DNA from: Rhynchopus sp. YZ270_cl-10
Taxonomy: Eukaryota > Euglenozoa > Diplonemea > Diplonemida > Diplonemidae
Direction: 5' to 3'
Assembly (NCBI GenBank): GCA_964035575.1
Contig: OZ037908.1
Coordinates: 620,001-684,000, forward strand
DNA: 64,000 nt
Below, in pieces: positions 22,113 to 34,110 of this stretch. The notes under the pieces are model-generated. The model had not been told where the DNA came from, ran no database searches, and saw only the letters and a list, made by a program, of their open reading frames with translations. How positions within the stretch are numbered: position 1 is the first letter of the stretch; each line of letters opens with the position of its first letter. Made by a program: the position numbers and the translations under genes.

Positions 22113-25100
22113 ATGAAAGTGTCGTTGCGGAACCTGAACATCCTGCTTGCGCTCGCCTGCATTGTGATCACAGCCGTGGTGTGCATGGTGATGAGCATCA
22201 CGAGTGCCGACGATGCACTGGCCGACACAAACACGCTCGTTGAGAGCACTGCTGACCAATGCTTTGGCACCGGGGACGCGTCCTTGCGGGAAGCACTGGA
22301 GGACTACCTGACGTCTGTGCAGGAGGGAGCGTCGCAGATCATTGTCAACTTCCTTTCCGTGCACCGTGTCCGGACGCAGAAGCTGGCTGCTGAGATGGGT
22401 TCGTTCCCACCAGAGGTGACTGAGTCGTGGGCGTTCATGGATGAGAAGAGTTCCTCAATGATGAACGAGCTGCGTATGTTCAGGGAGGCAACTGCGGTTA
22501 GCTTGGTCGGGCGCAAGGGGCAGGCAATTACGGTGTTAGAGGACTTTCGCACGATGTCGAATCCAATTGGCGGGTACCATCACTACCTGGTGGAGAGGAA
22601 CAACGGCAGCGACTACGATGCTGAGGCAGGTGCACCGACAGCGATACGCACTATAATGGGCAGTGCGGACCCGTACACAGGTCAGTTTATTGCTCCAGAG
22701 AACTCGACGTACCGATCAACGGATGGGATACACACGGGATGCACGCATGAAGGCAGGGCATTCGAAACGAATGGTGCACAGCCCGCTCCTCGCTGCCAAG
22801 TGAGCGGATTCGACCAGCAAGACCTGTTGTCCTTTTCAGACTTCTTGCAGGTGCATAATGAGTCTGGTGTGCGGTGGACTCCTCTCGTCCTTTTTCCGCC
22901 GTACATAGTTATCATGATGGTCGGCACATGGTCACACGAGTCGGCAAACGGTGTGCGTCTTGGTGCTGTCATGAACAGTTTTGAAGTGCGTTCCATTTCA
23001 CGTGAGCTGGGGCGTCTGAAGCTCGGGAAGGGAGGGACCACGTCAAAGGGAAGGCTGTACACGTCTGTGAATAGTGACTGGATGTACGATGTGTCGGGTA
23101 TCCCAGACTTCAACCAGAAGTACATTCTGACTGCAGTTTCGCACGGAGAGTATGTGTTTCTTTTTTTGTTTCGTTTTATTCTGTAGAGCTCAAGCAAGAA
23201 GAGGCACTTCTTGGTATTTTATTGAAATGATGTCAAGGGTGCGGTACGGCTTTCGTGCCTGGTGTGGCACCATCCAATGCAGCACCGTGCGGCACTGTCT
23301 CTTTGTTTAGTTCACATCAGAAATTATTTTTGAAATTCCAAGGTAACCACCAGAACTAGCTGGGTGTTAGGAGGCGTTGGGCGAGTCACTTTTATTCCCA
23401 CCGGCGTGAGCCTTTTTCTCGTTGGCGAAGCTTTTAAACACCCGCATTGTCATTTCCGGAATCCGTCCTCGCTGTGGTGGGGTCAATTTGCAGAAATGGA
23501 CAAGTTCTGAGTATTACACGTGATCAATTTTCTCATACCTCACTGTGCACTGGAGACACAGTATACACAGTACAATACGAAAAATAGTGACTTCACGCCA
23601 ACACCGGAAAACACCGCAAACATGGTCAAAATCAGGTAGCGCGTAGGCGCACGGCGCAGGCGCACGGCGCAGGCGCACGGCGCAGGCGCACGGCGCAGGC
23701 GCACGGCGCAGGCGCAGGCACACCCAGACTTTTCTTTTTTATTTTCCCTGGGAGGGCGTCCAAATTAATGCATTTTTCGCTTTTTCCCAAATTTCCACTT
23801 TGCTACTATTTTTTTGTTTGACTTGGAACCGGGACCCCACCGTGGAACCCCCTCCAGAAGGGGGTACAGAACACCCTCAAAAAAAAAAAACACCCCCCAA
23901 AATTCGGGCTAAATTGGAGGGGTGTTGGGAGGGTTTGCTATTTGCAAATCAGGTGGGGTAACTTCGAAGAGAGCTTCGAAAAGTTCCCTAAAAAGTGAAC
24001 TTCCCCCACTCCCTCATGTGTGGGTCACTCGCACTTGAGGTCGTGGGTCTGGGTACCTGGTCACACAGACCAGCGCACCATGTACCCCAGGCAAACTGAA
24101 CCACCACATCACAGCGGGCACGCTTATGACCCAGCGACTATGGTCTCCACACCCCTGCACGATGTTAACGCAACGGACGAGATCATCAGCTCCACCGCCC
24201 GACACATTCACGCTGTCGACGGGCGCTACGAGGCGATGGCGAACAAGACCATTTATGAATACCCGATCTCCGTCAACGGGACTGAGGAGCAGTTCTTCTT
24301 GAGGTATGTGTGAGGTGGCATGTTTTGTTTCTCTTCCAGTTTGTGTCTTTTGGTGCGTAGCTTTTGTCCCAATGAATGACACCACACCACGACACAGAGT
24401 GCAACGCGTGAACGACGGCTACGGTGTGGACTGGTGGCTGGTGGTCACCCTCGACCGAGAGTACATACTTGGCGACATTGACCGAAGCACACTTGCTGCA
24501 CAGGAGCGCATCCGTGACGAGGTTGACAGCGTGGATGAGAAGCTTGTGCGTTCTCGCATCATCCTTTTTGTGACTGTTGTGGTGGCAAGTGTGCTGCTGA
24601 TGCTGCTGGCACTGATGCTGGTCCTCCGCATTGTCGCACCTTTGGTACAGCTGCAGGAGGAGATGGCGCGTGTGGCTGTGATGAACCTGTCGCAGGTGGA
24701 CGAGACACGTGCCATCAGCAACATCGAGGAGGTGGGACACATGCAGACGTCGTTCCTGCAGATGCTTCGCAACCTGAAGGAGTACCGCAACTACATGCCT
24801 GCCTCTGTGCTGGTTGAGGATGTGTCGCGGACTGAGACTGAGACGGAGGATGAGAGCGACTTGGACGACAAGACGCAAACATCGCGCAAGAGCCGTAGCG
24901 ATGGCTCCGTACCTGCGTCACCCACTGCACAGCACCAGTTCCTCACCATGCAGAAGCTTGACCAAAAGAAGGTGGCCCTTTCTGTGGTGAACGTGCGTGG
25001 CTTCTTTGAAGCCTCACGTGAGTTGCCGAGTGGCGAGATGCAGGCACGCCACACGGAGTACCTGGGCACAGTGCTGTCCATCACGCACGCCTACAACGGT

Positions 25101-25739
25101 GTGAACGACGGCTTCTCAGGCGACCGTGTCTTGACGCACTGGAACGGTGCACGCCACTGCAGCTCGGCGAAGCTGCAGGCAGCGAAGTTCTCGCACAGGG
25201 TGCGCACTCACAAGACGCTGTTGGCACAGAAGTGGACACTCTCGATGGCCTTCGTCTGTGCAGAGGTGCGGTGCGGGAACATGGGCTGCGAGGGCATGAA
25301 GAAGTACACCTTCCTTGGCGGGTGTGTGCCGTGGCTGCACGCACTCGAGAGACTGAACAAAACGTACGGCACAAGGATCCTGCACGACAACGTCACACAC
25401 TCACCTGTTGCGAATGCCTTCTACTCGAAGACTGTCGCCTGTGTGTCGTACCCAAAGTTCCGTGCGAAACTAGTCCTGAGCGAGCTGCGTGAGGAGATGG
25501 AGACCCAGAACGAGGAGTGGATGTACCAGCTGGACAAATGCGCCGCAGCAAACCCTTATGAGTGCTACAACGCTGCCATGGTTCATATCTTCGCAGCACA
25601 GTGGGGCGACGCTGCTGCTGTGGCGGAGAAGCTTGGCGACACTGACAGAGCGGAGTTCGAGAAACACTGCACTGCAGCAAGGGCGGTGTGCGAGACGGAG
25701 TATAAGCTTGAGCCTGTCTTGTCGGTTGCAGATACATGA
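22113..25739 (+). CDS. Receptor pseudo-cyclase, array copy 3 (3 exons)
   Basis: Exons 22113-23149, 24115-24303 and 24398-25739; 855 residues. It is the most diverged copy in the sensor: FREATAVSLVGRKG replaces the FNGMGATG... segment with two residues fewer, then VLEDFRTMSNPIGGYHH, and WTPLVLFPPYIVIMMVG near residue 265. The rest, including TM2, HAMP-like region and cyclase-like domain with Asn for the first metal Asp, is nearly identical to its neighbours. Intron 1 is 965 bp and carries inserted repeats, including a 13-bp minisatellite. Exon 3 has the longer linker shared with copy 2 (DLDDKTQTSRKSRSDGS). It is 816 bp from copy 2 once the two insertions are discounted. Confidence 0.82.
23636..23724 (+). 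repeat. GC-rich 13-bp minisatellite in intron 1 of copy 3
   Basis: Six or so copies of GGCGCAGGCGCAC. The unit is the core of the dispersed hairpin motif (GCGCCGCAGGCGCACGG), so it looks like a local expansion of that motif. Confidence 0.85.
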
Positions 25740-25784
25740 AGGGTTTTGGTTGTTTTTTGGGTTTTGTGGTAAGGCGTGCGGCTT

Positions 25785-26190
25785 TCGAAAACCCCGCGTG
25801 ATTTTCGAAAGCACCGTAGCATCCTAGCGATTTTCTGGAGGTGCTGATGTGCCTGGTGTGATCGACGTGTTGTCGTCTGTGCATTCTGTGCTTCTTCCGC
25901 ACTGCTCCAACGACGACGACACTGCGTGGGACCCTGTGGACAAAAACGAGCTGGAACACGCCGAGCCTGCCGAGACTACGTCCAACAACGCTATCGATCA
26001 GATGGTGCTGGATGAAGAGGACAGCCCCCCTTCTTGAACGTTTCAGATGCAGGCGTCCCAGTGGGTCCAGCGTACGAAGAGCGTTATCATACCTGCAGAA
26101 GAGCAGAGTGCTGGGTGTGTTGTAGATTACTTCTATAGGGTGGAGTTCCACAGCACACGCCGTTTTTTTTCCGATAGCAATTACTTGTGT
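25785..26190 (+). repeat. Repeat H, copy a (left end truncated)
   Basis: Matches 26567-26986, 61509-61942 and, inverted, 59799-60237. Full copies begin and end with similar CAAGTAATTGCTA... ends in inverted orientation, so H looks like a ~430-bp non-autonomous inverted-repeat element. An acidic frame (DEEDSPPS end) is open in this copy only and shifted in others. Confidence 0.65.
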
Positions 26191-26204
26191 TTTTTTTTTC
26201 AACT

Positions 26205-26470
26205 TACCTTCCTTCACCCCCCTGTAAGGGCAACCGTAGGTGAAGTAAGGTATAGTATTGAAATCGATGTGGGGGGGGAGTAAAGGGTCAATTTTACAAA
26301 ACCAGATTTTGAGGAAAATTTTAGCCGAAAATGGGCCCCACGTATAAGCAACCGGGCTCATATTTCTCAAAATTTAAGTGCTCAAAAAATTGTCCAATTT
26401 TCGAGATTGACCCCACCACTGCACGGGCGGATCCCAAAAATGCAAATAAGGACCCTTTTTAATTTGTTCT
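26205..26470 (+). repeat. Repeat I, copy a
   Basis: About 265 bp, from CAACTTACCTTCCTTCACCC to CAAATAAGGACCC. Other copies: 61137-61407 (plus), 60350-60602 and 60606-60865 (minus). It contains a version of the GTGGTGGGGTCAAT core of family F, so the two families may be related. Confidence 0.7.
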
Positions 26471-26566
26471 CTTGAAATGTGTAATTTCATGTTTTCGCGA
26501 AAAAAATAACAACTGATCCTACAAGGGTTGAAGGAAAGTGGTTGAAAACAACAATAACAACAAGGA

Positions 26567-26985
26567 CAAGTAATTGCTAAGAAAAAAGCGGGTGTGCTGT
26601 GGAAAACTCCGCGCGATTTTCGAAACCACCGTAGCATCCTGGCGATTTGCTGGTGTGATCGATGTGTTGTAGTCTGTGCATTCTGTGTTCCTTCCGCACT
26701 GCTCCAACGACGACGACAATGTGGGGAGCCTGTGGACAAAAACGAGCTGGACCACGCCGAGCCTGCCGAGCGGGCGTCCAACAACGCTATCGAGCAGATG
26801 GTGCTGGACGAAGAGGACAGCCCCCCTTCTTGAACGTTTCAGATGCTGGAGTCCCAGTGGGTCTGGCAGTGTACGAAGAGCGTTAACATACCTGCAGAAG
26901 AGCAGAATGCTGGGCTTATTGTAGATTATTTCTACAGGATGGAGTTCCACATCACACCCCGTTTTTTTTCCGATAGCAATTACTT

Positions 26986-26986
<1 letters not shown>
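26567..26986 (+). repeat. Repeat H, copy b
   Basis: Ends CAAGTAATTGCTAAG and CGATAGCAATTACTTG are inverted repeats. It follows repeat I with the same ~100-bp spacer as in the 61.1-61.9 kb copy, so I-spacer-H travels as a composite of about 0.8 kb. Followed by a T run of about 40. Confidence 0.7.
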
Positions 26987-27024
<38 letters not shown>

Positions 27025-27269
27025 CACTGTTACCTACCCAGGGTTTTATATAGGAATTTTTTCCTGAACAAACAGGGGCAAAAACTGAGGATTCATTTTT
27101 TCTCACCCACCCACCCAAAATCAAAGTTGTTTTTTCGGCTGGGGCCAGTTGTGGTGTGCCTTGAACCCCCTTGGCTGTAAACCCAATTGATAGCAATTCG
27201 TGCACCAGGCGCACGTGGTACACGAATTGTAAGTAGCCAGTACATTTATAACAAAGAAAGGGCGGTCAT

Positions 27270-27410
27270 GGCACCCAAAGGTTCCTAGCGAAGCCACGGT
27301 ACGCAACATTTCAAAAAATTGCGCTCATAATCGCACATTTTTACAGCCAAACTATGTCAGGGAAGGGTGGGTTGCAATCTTGCGCCGCAGGCGCACGGTA
27401 CGCTACTTTT
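27270..27410 (+). repeat. Paired GNA-hairpin motifs (copy inverted at 29500-29640)
   Basis: AGCGAAGCC + ACGGTACGCAAC at 27287-27307 and GCGCCGCAGGCGC + ACGGTACGCTAC at 27382-27406, separated by a TTTTTACAGCCAAACTATG stretch. 29500-29640 contains the same arrangement on the minus strand. A single motif occurs at 41656-41678. Confidence 0.7.
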
Positions 27411-27762
27411 ATAATTTCGCCATGATGCATGCTTCCTTTTCCTTCGGCGTTTGACCAATTGAGTCGCATTCTGGCTGTGACGGGGGTGTGGGTAACCCTT
27501 GAGATAGACGTGTGTGTTTTCTTTACTGACTTCGTTGTTTTCTGCCAACAGAGCTTCGTTTCGGCGACTGACTACCCCGGGCTGCACCCTGAGGCTACAC
27601 CCCCCGGAGTGGGGTGGGGCAGCCCACCCCAGAAAAGTTAAAACCCGAGGAAAACCCAGGCTTAAACCCGGGCTTGCTCTGCGCAAAATTAATTAAGCCC
27701 GGGTTTTCCCGGGCTTACTGCCCAAGATGAAGCCAGTAAAACCAGGGTGTTTCCTAATTTCG

Positions 27763-28165
27763 GAACTTTTCTGGAAAATTTCGACATCCGGAAGCAAATT
27801 TTTTCCCTGACGAAACGGTAGGTTTTCAGGCCCAAAACACACCGCGAATGGCATTTCCGGAATCCGTCCGCGCTGTGGTGGGGTCAATTTGCCGAAATGG
27901 CCAAGTTCTTGGTGTTGGTCAAAATGAGTGTAAGGAAAAGGGGACCAGGTAAATCCCACAACCCAGATTTTCTCTCCCTGATCCTGAAAACATGAAAATG
28001 CCCGAAAACACCGGCATTTGCATTTCCGGACTCCGCCCGTTGTGTGGTGGGGTCAATTTGACGAAATGGACAAGTTCTTGGTTTTGGTCAAAACCCGTCA
28101 GTGTAAGGTAAAGGGGGCAAGTGTTTGCCTGTAGAAACAGGCAGGCGCACGGTACCCAACATCGG
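27763..28165 (+). repeat. Dispersed repeat F copy
   Basis: Two successive core blocks with CCGGAATCCGTCCG and GTGGTGGGGTCAATTTG, then GTGTAAGGTAAAGGGGGC, an inverted GCCTGT/ACAGGC pair and GGCGCACGGTACCCAAC. Parallels 1130-1525 over most of its length. Confidence 0.6.
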
Positions 28166-28625
28166 TGAAAATAAAAATTCCCGAAAACTGCTTTATTTGA
28201 ATGATTGGAGCGATCCAGAACAGCGAACATACTTTATTCAAAATACCAAAACATAAGCACTTTAAATACGTCCCTAATTTTTTCCCGCAAATTTTTTCCC
28301 TGACCAATTTTTTCCAATCCCCGGAAGCGGAAGCAAATTAGGAAACACCCTGAGTAAAACGCCAAAAAAAAAATTTTTTTTTTTAAGGTCCACGGTACCA
28401 GAAAGTTCTTAAAGAAGATTTTTTTTTTTTTCACGGACTCAAATCTTCTTCTTCCTGATCAAGATCCTGACAATTTGTGTTTTTTTTTTTTTTTTGTGTT
28501 TTTTTTCTCTCCTGCTTAGAACTTGCTTAGAAACGCCGGCATTTGCATTTCCGGAATCCGTCCGGCCAGTGGTGGGGTCAATTTGCCGAAATGGACAAGT
28601 TCTCGTTTTTTGGTCAATTTCCGCA

Positions 28626-28955
28626 CAGTACAGTACAGTACAGTACAGTACAGTACAGTACAGTACAGTACAGTACAGTACAGTACAGTACAGTACAGTA
28701 CAGTACAGTACAGTACAGTACAGTACAGTACAGTACAGTACAGTACAGTACAGTACAGTACAGTACAGTACAGTACAGTACAGTACAGTACAGTACAGTA
28801 CAGTACAGTACAGTACAGTACAGTACAGTACAGTACAGTACAGTACAGTACAGTACAGTACAGTACAGTACAGTACAGTACAGTACAGTACAGTACAGTA
28901 CAGTACAGTACAGTACAGTACAGTACAGTACAGTACAGTACAGTACAGTACAGTA
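28626..28955. repeat. (CAGTA)66 satellite
   Basis: 66 perfect 5-bp units, 330 bp; the same satellite as at 10266 and 31135 but on the opposite strand. The left flank is again a family F fragment. Confidence 0.97.
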
Positions 28956-29505
28956 CAGCAGGCCAAAAAAAAGGTCGAAAACCACTTTTTTTGTCAGTTT
29001 CGTGACATCCCAGCCAGTTGCGGCCCCGGTCTGTAAAATCTGTACCTCTGTATGCCTACAACATAGAGAAGCCCCCTGGTAAAAAAAAAAACACACAAAT
29101 TGTCAGGATCTTGAAAAATCCTGAAGAAAAAAAACACAAAGTGTCAGGATTTCCAGGAATCCTGAAAAAACACAAAAATCTTCCTTAAGATCTTTATGAT
29201 ACCGTGAAGGTCCGAAAAGGGGAATTTTTTTTTTTTTTTCAATAACTGAGGATTGCCCAGGCCTAATGCTATCCGCTGGTTCGCTGGTTCACTTTTTTAT
29301 TATTATTTTTTTTTTTTATCCGCTGGTTCGCTGGTTCACCCTTAAAATGGGGGTTTTTTTGGGATGGGGGGTTCTCTGCCTGTGGTATGCCGTGGGTACC
29401 TTGGTCCTGGAGATGTGGGCGCCTGCGCCCGCATCTTAGGAGTGACGATGGAGACTTGTTTCAGGGACTCAATGATGCACCCCCCTTGCTGGCAAAAGTA
29501 AAAAA

Positions 29506-29633
29506 GTAGCGTACCGTGCGCCTGCGGCGCAGCTCAAAAACTGGCAGCCCACAGACCTCTACCATAGTTTGGCTGTAAAAATGTTCGGTTTTAGGTCACA
29601 ATTTTTGAAATGTTGCGTACCGTGGCTTCGCCA
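29506..29633 (-). repeat. Paired GNA-hairpin motifs, minus strand
   Basis: On the minus strand: TGGCGAAGCCA + CGGTACGCAAC (29612-29632), then TTTTTACAGCCAAACTATG, then GCGCCGCAGGCGC + ACGGTACGCTAC (29506-29530). The order and spacer match 27270-27410. Confidence 0.7.
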
Positions 29634-30263
29634 GAAAGTTTTGATGTCAACCGCCGTTTCTTCTTGTACTGAGGGAAGGTTGCGTTCACAAGTGAGATCC
29701 TAGTGCGACGGGGAAAAACGTGAGAAAAGGGCTGGTTTGGTTCTTGATGCATGTTACCATCCCACGTCATCACGTATTTACGCGAAATGGACCTTTTCGC
29801 GCGGAGCGCAAAATTTTTTTTTTGACCCCTTTTTGGACATATCTTCACGGTTTTGGGGGAAAATTTTTTTTCATGAAAATAAGCGAAAACCCTGGACCCC
29901 TGCCCGGAGGAAATTTTTTTTTTTTTCGTCTTTTTTTTTTTTTTTTCGCTGGTTCACTTTTTTCCCCCCTCCCCCAAAGTTAGCATTAGGCCTGGGATTG
30001 CCCTCAGTTCTGACCCCCTATATAAAAGTCTGAACCTACCATGGTAGGCGTGACGCTGACTACACGGTAATTATTGGTAGCCGCGCCACTGGTACTGTCT
30101 CTTGCTTAGTTTTGTTGTTGTGCTACTTAGCGGGGTTCCACACTGCGACGGGGCAGGGGGGACAGCTTCCCTTTTCCTCTTGGAGACACAGTCCGCACAC
30201 CTCTCCCCAAGGTGTGGCAGAGCCTACTGACTCTGGGCTGACGACAATGGTGACGAGGGTGAG

Positions 30264-31134
30264 GCTTTTTTAGACTTTTAATTGTTGTTTTGTGTTAAAC
30301 AGAGAGATGGGAGGGTGGAGGGTTTTTTTTGGTCGCGCAGCGTCCCTCAGGGTCCTTAGGGTCATGGAGTATATGTTCAATGATAATCACGAGATTTATT
30401 ATTTTTACAAAGGTGGAGCGTTGAAGAATTACACACACGTTCCATATTTTCATGTTTCAATGTCCTGAGACTTTCAGTGTTGCGAAGTACATTTCAACAT
30501 TTAAAGTGCCATTTCTATTGTGCCAGAGTTGTGCTCTGGTGTGGAGAAGAGTTCAGCATTTTGCACGTCCCCCACCTTTCCTGTTTCGCGATCTTTACCC
30601 GCCGCGTTTTCAAAGGTTTTTATTAACATGTTTACACATGCAATGTAGGAGGGCGGTTTCAATGTTCATGTTTCGTGGTTGCTCCTTATGATGCTTACAG
30701 TTTGTCAAACTACCGACCCTCCCCCGTGAAATTGTCCCCCCCCCCCCCCCCCCCCAAAAACCGGTATTTTGCCCCGACGGACAATTTCAAGGCAGGGGGG
30801 GACAATTTCAAGGGAGTCGCGGGGACAACCTTTGCTCTCCCTTCTTCACACCAAAACGGCCACCCCCCTACAGTACGAGAAATTGTCCCCCCTTTTTGCC
30901 GTACGTGATATTGCCCCCCCCTCACTTTTCCCCCCAGGGGGGACAATTTCAAGGGGGTCGGAGGGGGGGACAATTTCACGGGGGAGGGTCGGTAGTAAGT
31001 ATACGATCGGGTTTCCTGGGGGTACCAAACTAACATCCACTGCCCTTTCACCCTATTACACCCTGATCACCTGAAAGTGGTAAAAAGCAAGAAAAAGCAT
31101 GTTTTTGCGGGGTGAAAAATTTCACTGCATAGGC
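30264..31134. repeat. Duplicated spacer segment, copy 2 (with insertion)
   Basis: Nearly identical to 9679-10265 outside the 280-bp insertion at 30713-30992. Single-base differences are few, so the duplication is recent or homogenised. Confidence 0.85.
30713..30992. mobile_element. 280-bp inverted-repeat element with TA duplication
   Basis: Ends CCGACCCTCCCCCGTGAAAT and complement, flanked by TA (30711-30712, 30993-30994). The other copy of the segment has a single TA at 10125-10126, an exact empty site. The interior repeats GGGGACAATTTCA. TA duplication suggests mobilisation by a Tc1/mariner-type or related transposase; no coding sequence. Confidence 0.88.
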
Positions 31135-31389
31135 TGTACTGTACTGTACTGTACTGTACTGTACTGTACTGTACTGTACTGTACTGTACTGTACTGTACT
31201 GTACTGTACTGTACTGTACTGTACTGTACTGTACTGTACTGTACTGTACTGTACTGTACTGTACTGTACTGTACTGTACTGTACTGTACTGTACTGTACT
31301 GTACTGTACTGTACTGTACTGTACTGTACTGTACTGTACTGTACTGTACTGTACTGTACTGTACTGTACTGTACTGTACTGTACTGTAC
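31135..31389. repeat. (TGTAC)51 satellite
   Basis: 51 perfect 5-bp units at the same position relative to the duplicated segment as the 128-unit array at 10266. Length has changed since duplication. Confidence 0.97.
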
Positions 31390-31390
31390 G

Positions 31391-32075
31391 GAGTTTGGAA
31401 CAGCAACGTCTGGTCTGGTAAGGTACCAGGCGGCACTGCCTTATTTATGTTGAGAGCCTCTCCCTTCTTCTCTTCCCCGGTAGACAATGTTCCCAAACGA
31501 TTTTCCCATGCCTCAAAACCCTCCCCCGTGGATTGCTATATAATCCCCTTTCCTTTTTGTGTGTTTTCCAACATCGAAAAGGAAGGAAAGTTCATTGAAG
31601 CGTAGTGTGTGGCAGGCATCCGTGTTTCCCCCCAAATTACACTAGGGCGATCTGCTAAGTAAGAGAAAACCGAATGGAATGGGAACGTAGTGAGAGCGCA
31701 GTGGAAACGTAGTGGGGTTGCGACGAGCGTTTTTTCATATTGTTTTATTCTCCCCCACAACTATCATGCGCGTCAGTGAATATGTTTTTACACAGCGCGT
31801 CCACTGTTGTTCTTCTCAACGACACCTCTTTTCTGTCTCATCTCTGGCACGGCATGTGAGGTGGTGTGGTCTGGAAGTACTCTGGACAAAATGGTGCTCC
31901 ATTTAAGCACCTCTTCTGTAGTGTCGATGTGGCAAAAAAAGAGCCTCCCATCCCCTTAGACAAGACTAGCAACTGTTTAGTGTGATACTTTCTTTATGAA
32001 AAAAGGCCATTTTTCTGTCTTCACGTCCACTCCTCCACACCAACCCCACCACCCGAAGAGGATCTTTCAGCGAAG
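31391..32075 (+). promoter_or_regulatory. Spacer and upstream region of receptor copy 4
   Basis: Carries the empty site for element Q near 31479, the TTTTCCAACATCGAAAAGG block, CTCATCTCTGGCAC and TTTAAGCACCTCTTCT. The inverted GGACCAGAA pair is deleted in this copy (around 31890). Confidence 0.45.
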
Positions 32076-33330
32076 ATGAAAGTGTCGTTGCGGAACCTGA
32101 ACATCCTGCTTGCGCTAGCCTGCATTGTGATCACAGCCGTGGTGTGCATGGTGATGAGCATCACGAGTGCCGACGATGCACTGGCCGACACAAACACGCT
32201 CGTTGAGAGCACTGCTGACCAATGCTTTGGCACCGGGGACGCGTCCTTGCGGGAAGCACTGGAGGACTACCTGACGTCTGTGCAGGAGGGAGCCTCGCAG
32301 ATCATTGTCAACTTCCTTTCCGTGCACCGTGTCCGGACGCAGAAGCTGGCTGCTGAGATGGGTTCGTTCCCACCGGAGGTGACTGAGTCGTGGGCGTTCA
32401 TGGACGAGAAGAGTTCCTCAATGATTAACGAGCTGCGTATGTTCAATGATATGGGGGCAACAGGGATTACCGTGAGCGGGCGCAAGGGGCAAGCAGTTAC
32501 GGTGTTTGAAGACTATCGCACAATCTCGAACCCAGTTGGCGGGTACCACCACTAGATGGCAAATAGGAACAACGGCAGCGACTACGATGCTGAGGCAGGT
32601 GCACCGACAGCGATACGCACTATCATCGGCAGTGCGGACCCGTACACAGGTCAGTTTATTGCTCCAGAGAACTCGACGTACCGATCAACGGATGGGATCC
32701 TGACAGGATGCACGCATGAAGGCAGGGCATTCAGAACGAATGGTGCACAGCCTGATCCTCGCTGCCAAGCATGGGCGTTCGACCAGAAAGACCTGTTTTC
32801 GTTGTCTGACTTCTTGCAGGTGCATGGTGAGGCTGGTGTGCGGTAGAGTCCTCTGTACCCTCTTCCACCGTACATTGTTCTCATAGTGATGGGCACATGG
32901 TCACACGAGACTGCAAACGGTGTGCGTCTTGGTGCTGTCATGAACGGTTTTGACGTTCGTGCCATTTCACGTGAGCTGGGGCGTCTGAAGCTCGGGAAGG
33001 GAGGGACCACGTCAAAGGGAAGGCTGTACACGTCTGTGAATAGTGACTGGATGTACGATGTGTCGGGTATCCCAGACTTCAACCAGAAGTACATTCTGAC
33101 TGCAGTTTCGCACGGAGAGTATGTGTTTCTTGTTTGTTTTTGTTTATTCTGCAGAGCTCAAGCAAGAAGAGGCACTTCTTGGCATTTTATTGAAATGATG
33201 TCAAGGGTGCGGTACGGCTTTCGTGCCTGGTGTGGCACCATCCAATGCAGCACCGTGCGGCACTGTCTCTTTGTTTAGTTCACCGGTGGTCACCACTATC
33301 ACAAAAAATTTTCTACCACCAACTGTACTA

Positions 33331-33450
33331 ATGTTCGACCGTAAAAAAGGACGGACTTCCAGAAAAATCCGGGAAAGGACGAACTTTATTACGGTCGAAC
33401 ATATTTACTGTCGAACATTAGTGCAGTCGAACATTTTTACGAAGACGGTA
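33331..33450. repeat. Inverted GTTCGACCGTAA / TTACGGTCGAAC repeat
   Basis: Four or so words of the type GTCGAACATTA in both orientations within 120 bp; likely a small inverted-repeat element. Termini not delimited. Confidence 0.45.
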
Positions 33451-33479
33451 CAATGCTGGTTGACTGAAAATGGTCCCTC

Positions 33480-33975
33480 ACGTTAAAGCTGGTAAACCTG
33501 TCACCGACCTCCTCAGCGTCGCGTGAGACGTCGCAAATTGCGTTGGCGTAGAAGAGCTGGAAGCGGAAGTTGAGCTTCAACTGCTCCTCCACTCTTCGTC
33601 GGAGTGTCCCCATCGTCTCATTTGCCGAGCGGAGCTGCACCACCACCGGCACCGCCGTCGTATCCGTCAGCACCGTCACCAACACCGCCTGCCCCCCTTC
33701 TCCCCCCTCCTCTTCATTGTCAACACCGTCCCCGCCCCCAAGACCTCCCCTCGCATCTCATTCACCTGCGCGCAGGACACACCGTCCCTCTCTCCCGACA
33801 TTGCGGTCGAAGAAAAAAAGCTCCATGATTTGGGTGACACGATGCAGCACTTTTTTAAGAACAGCTCCGGGGGCATGAAAGAGGTCGTGTGATGCGGATT
33901 GGAGGTTGTATTCCTTGGGGAGGTCTTGGGAGAGCACCTCCACGCGGAGGGAGGAGGGGTGGCGGGCGGACACGG
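33480..33975 (-). pseudogene. Gene-like fragment on the minus strand inside intron 1 of copy 4
   Basis: Two minus-strand frames have coding-like composition: 33973-33758 (helical, ...VLKKVLHRVTQIMELFFFD...) and, in another frame, roughly 33740-33480 (...VVVQLRSANETMGTLRRRVEEQ..., then FRFQLFYAN...). A Glu/Gly-rich link lies between. They may be two exons of a captured host gene piece, or one damaged exon. No family recognised. Base composition differs sharply from the AT-rich surroundings. Confidence 0.4.
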
Positions 33976-33984
33976 TGCGGGGTT

Positions 33985-34110
33985 GCGTCGCATAAGGTTC
34001 ACGTACATTATTGGTGAGTACTAACGGGTTCGTGAGCCTTACACGGGGTTTAGTTTATTCGTGGACCTTATCGGGGCGGAAAGTAGTTCCGCATAAGGTT
34101 CACGAAGAAA
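33985..34110. repeat. GCATAAGGTTCACG repeats
   Basis: At least four copies of a CGTGAACCTTA word in both orientations; resembles the private-motif zones of the larger elements. Nothing else seen up to 34530 apart from unsupported open frames. Confidence 0.45.

Larger units (their letters stand above)
25760..31390. other. 5.6-kb block inserted in the spacer between copies 3 and 4
   Basis: The receptor 3' flank stops at about 25760 (TTGGGTTT) and resumes at 31391 (GTTTGGAACAGCAACG). Between lie repeats H and I, family F pieces, hairpin motifs, two GTAC satellites and the duplicated spacer segment. No gene seen. 29230-29480 and 29780-30000 are T-run-rich and carry CGCTGGTTCAC-type repeats. Confidence 0.6.
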
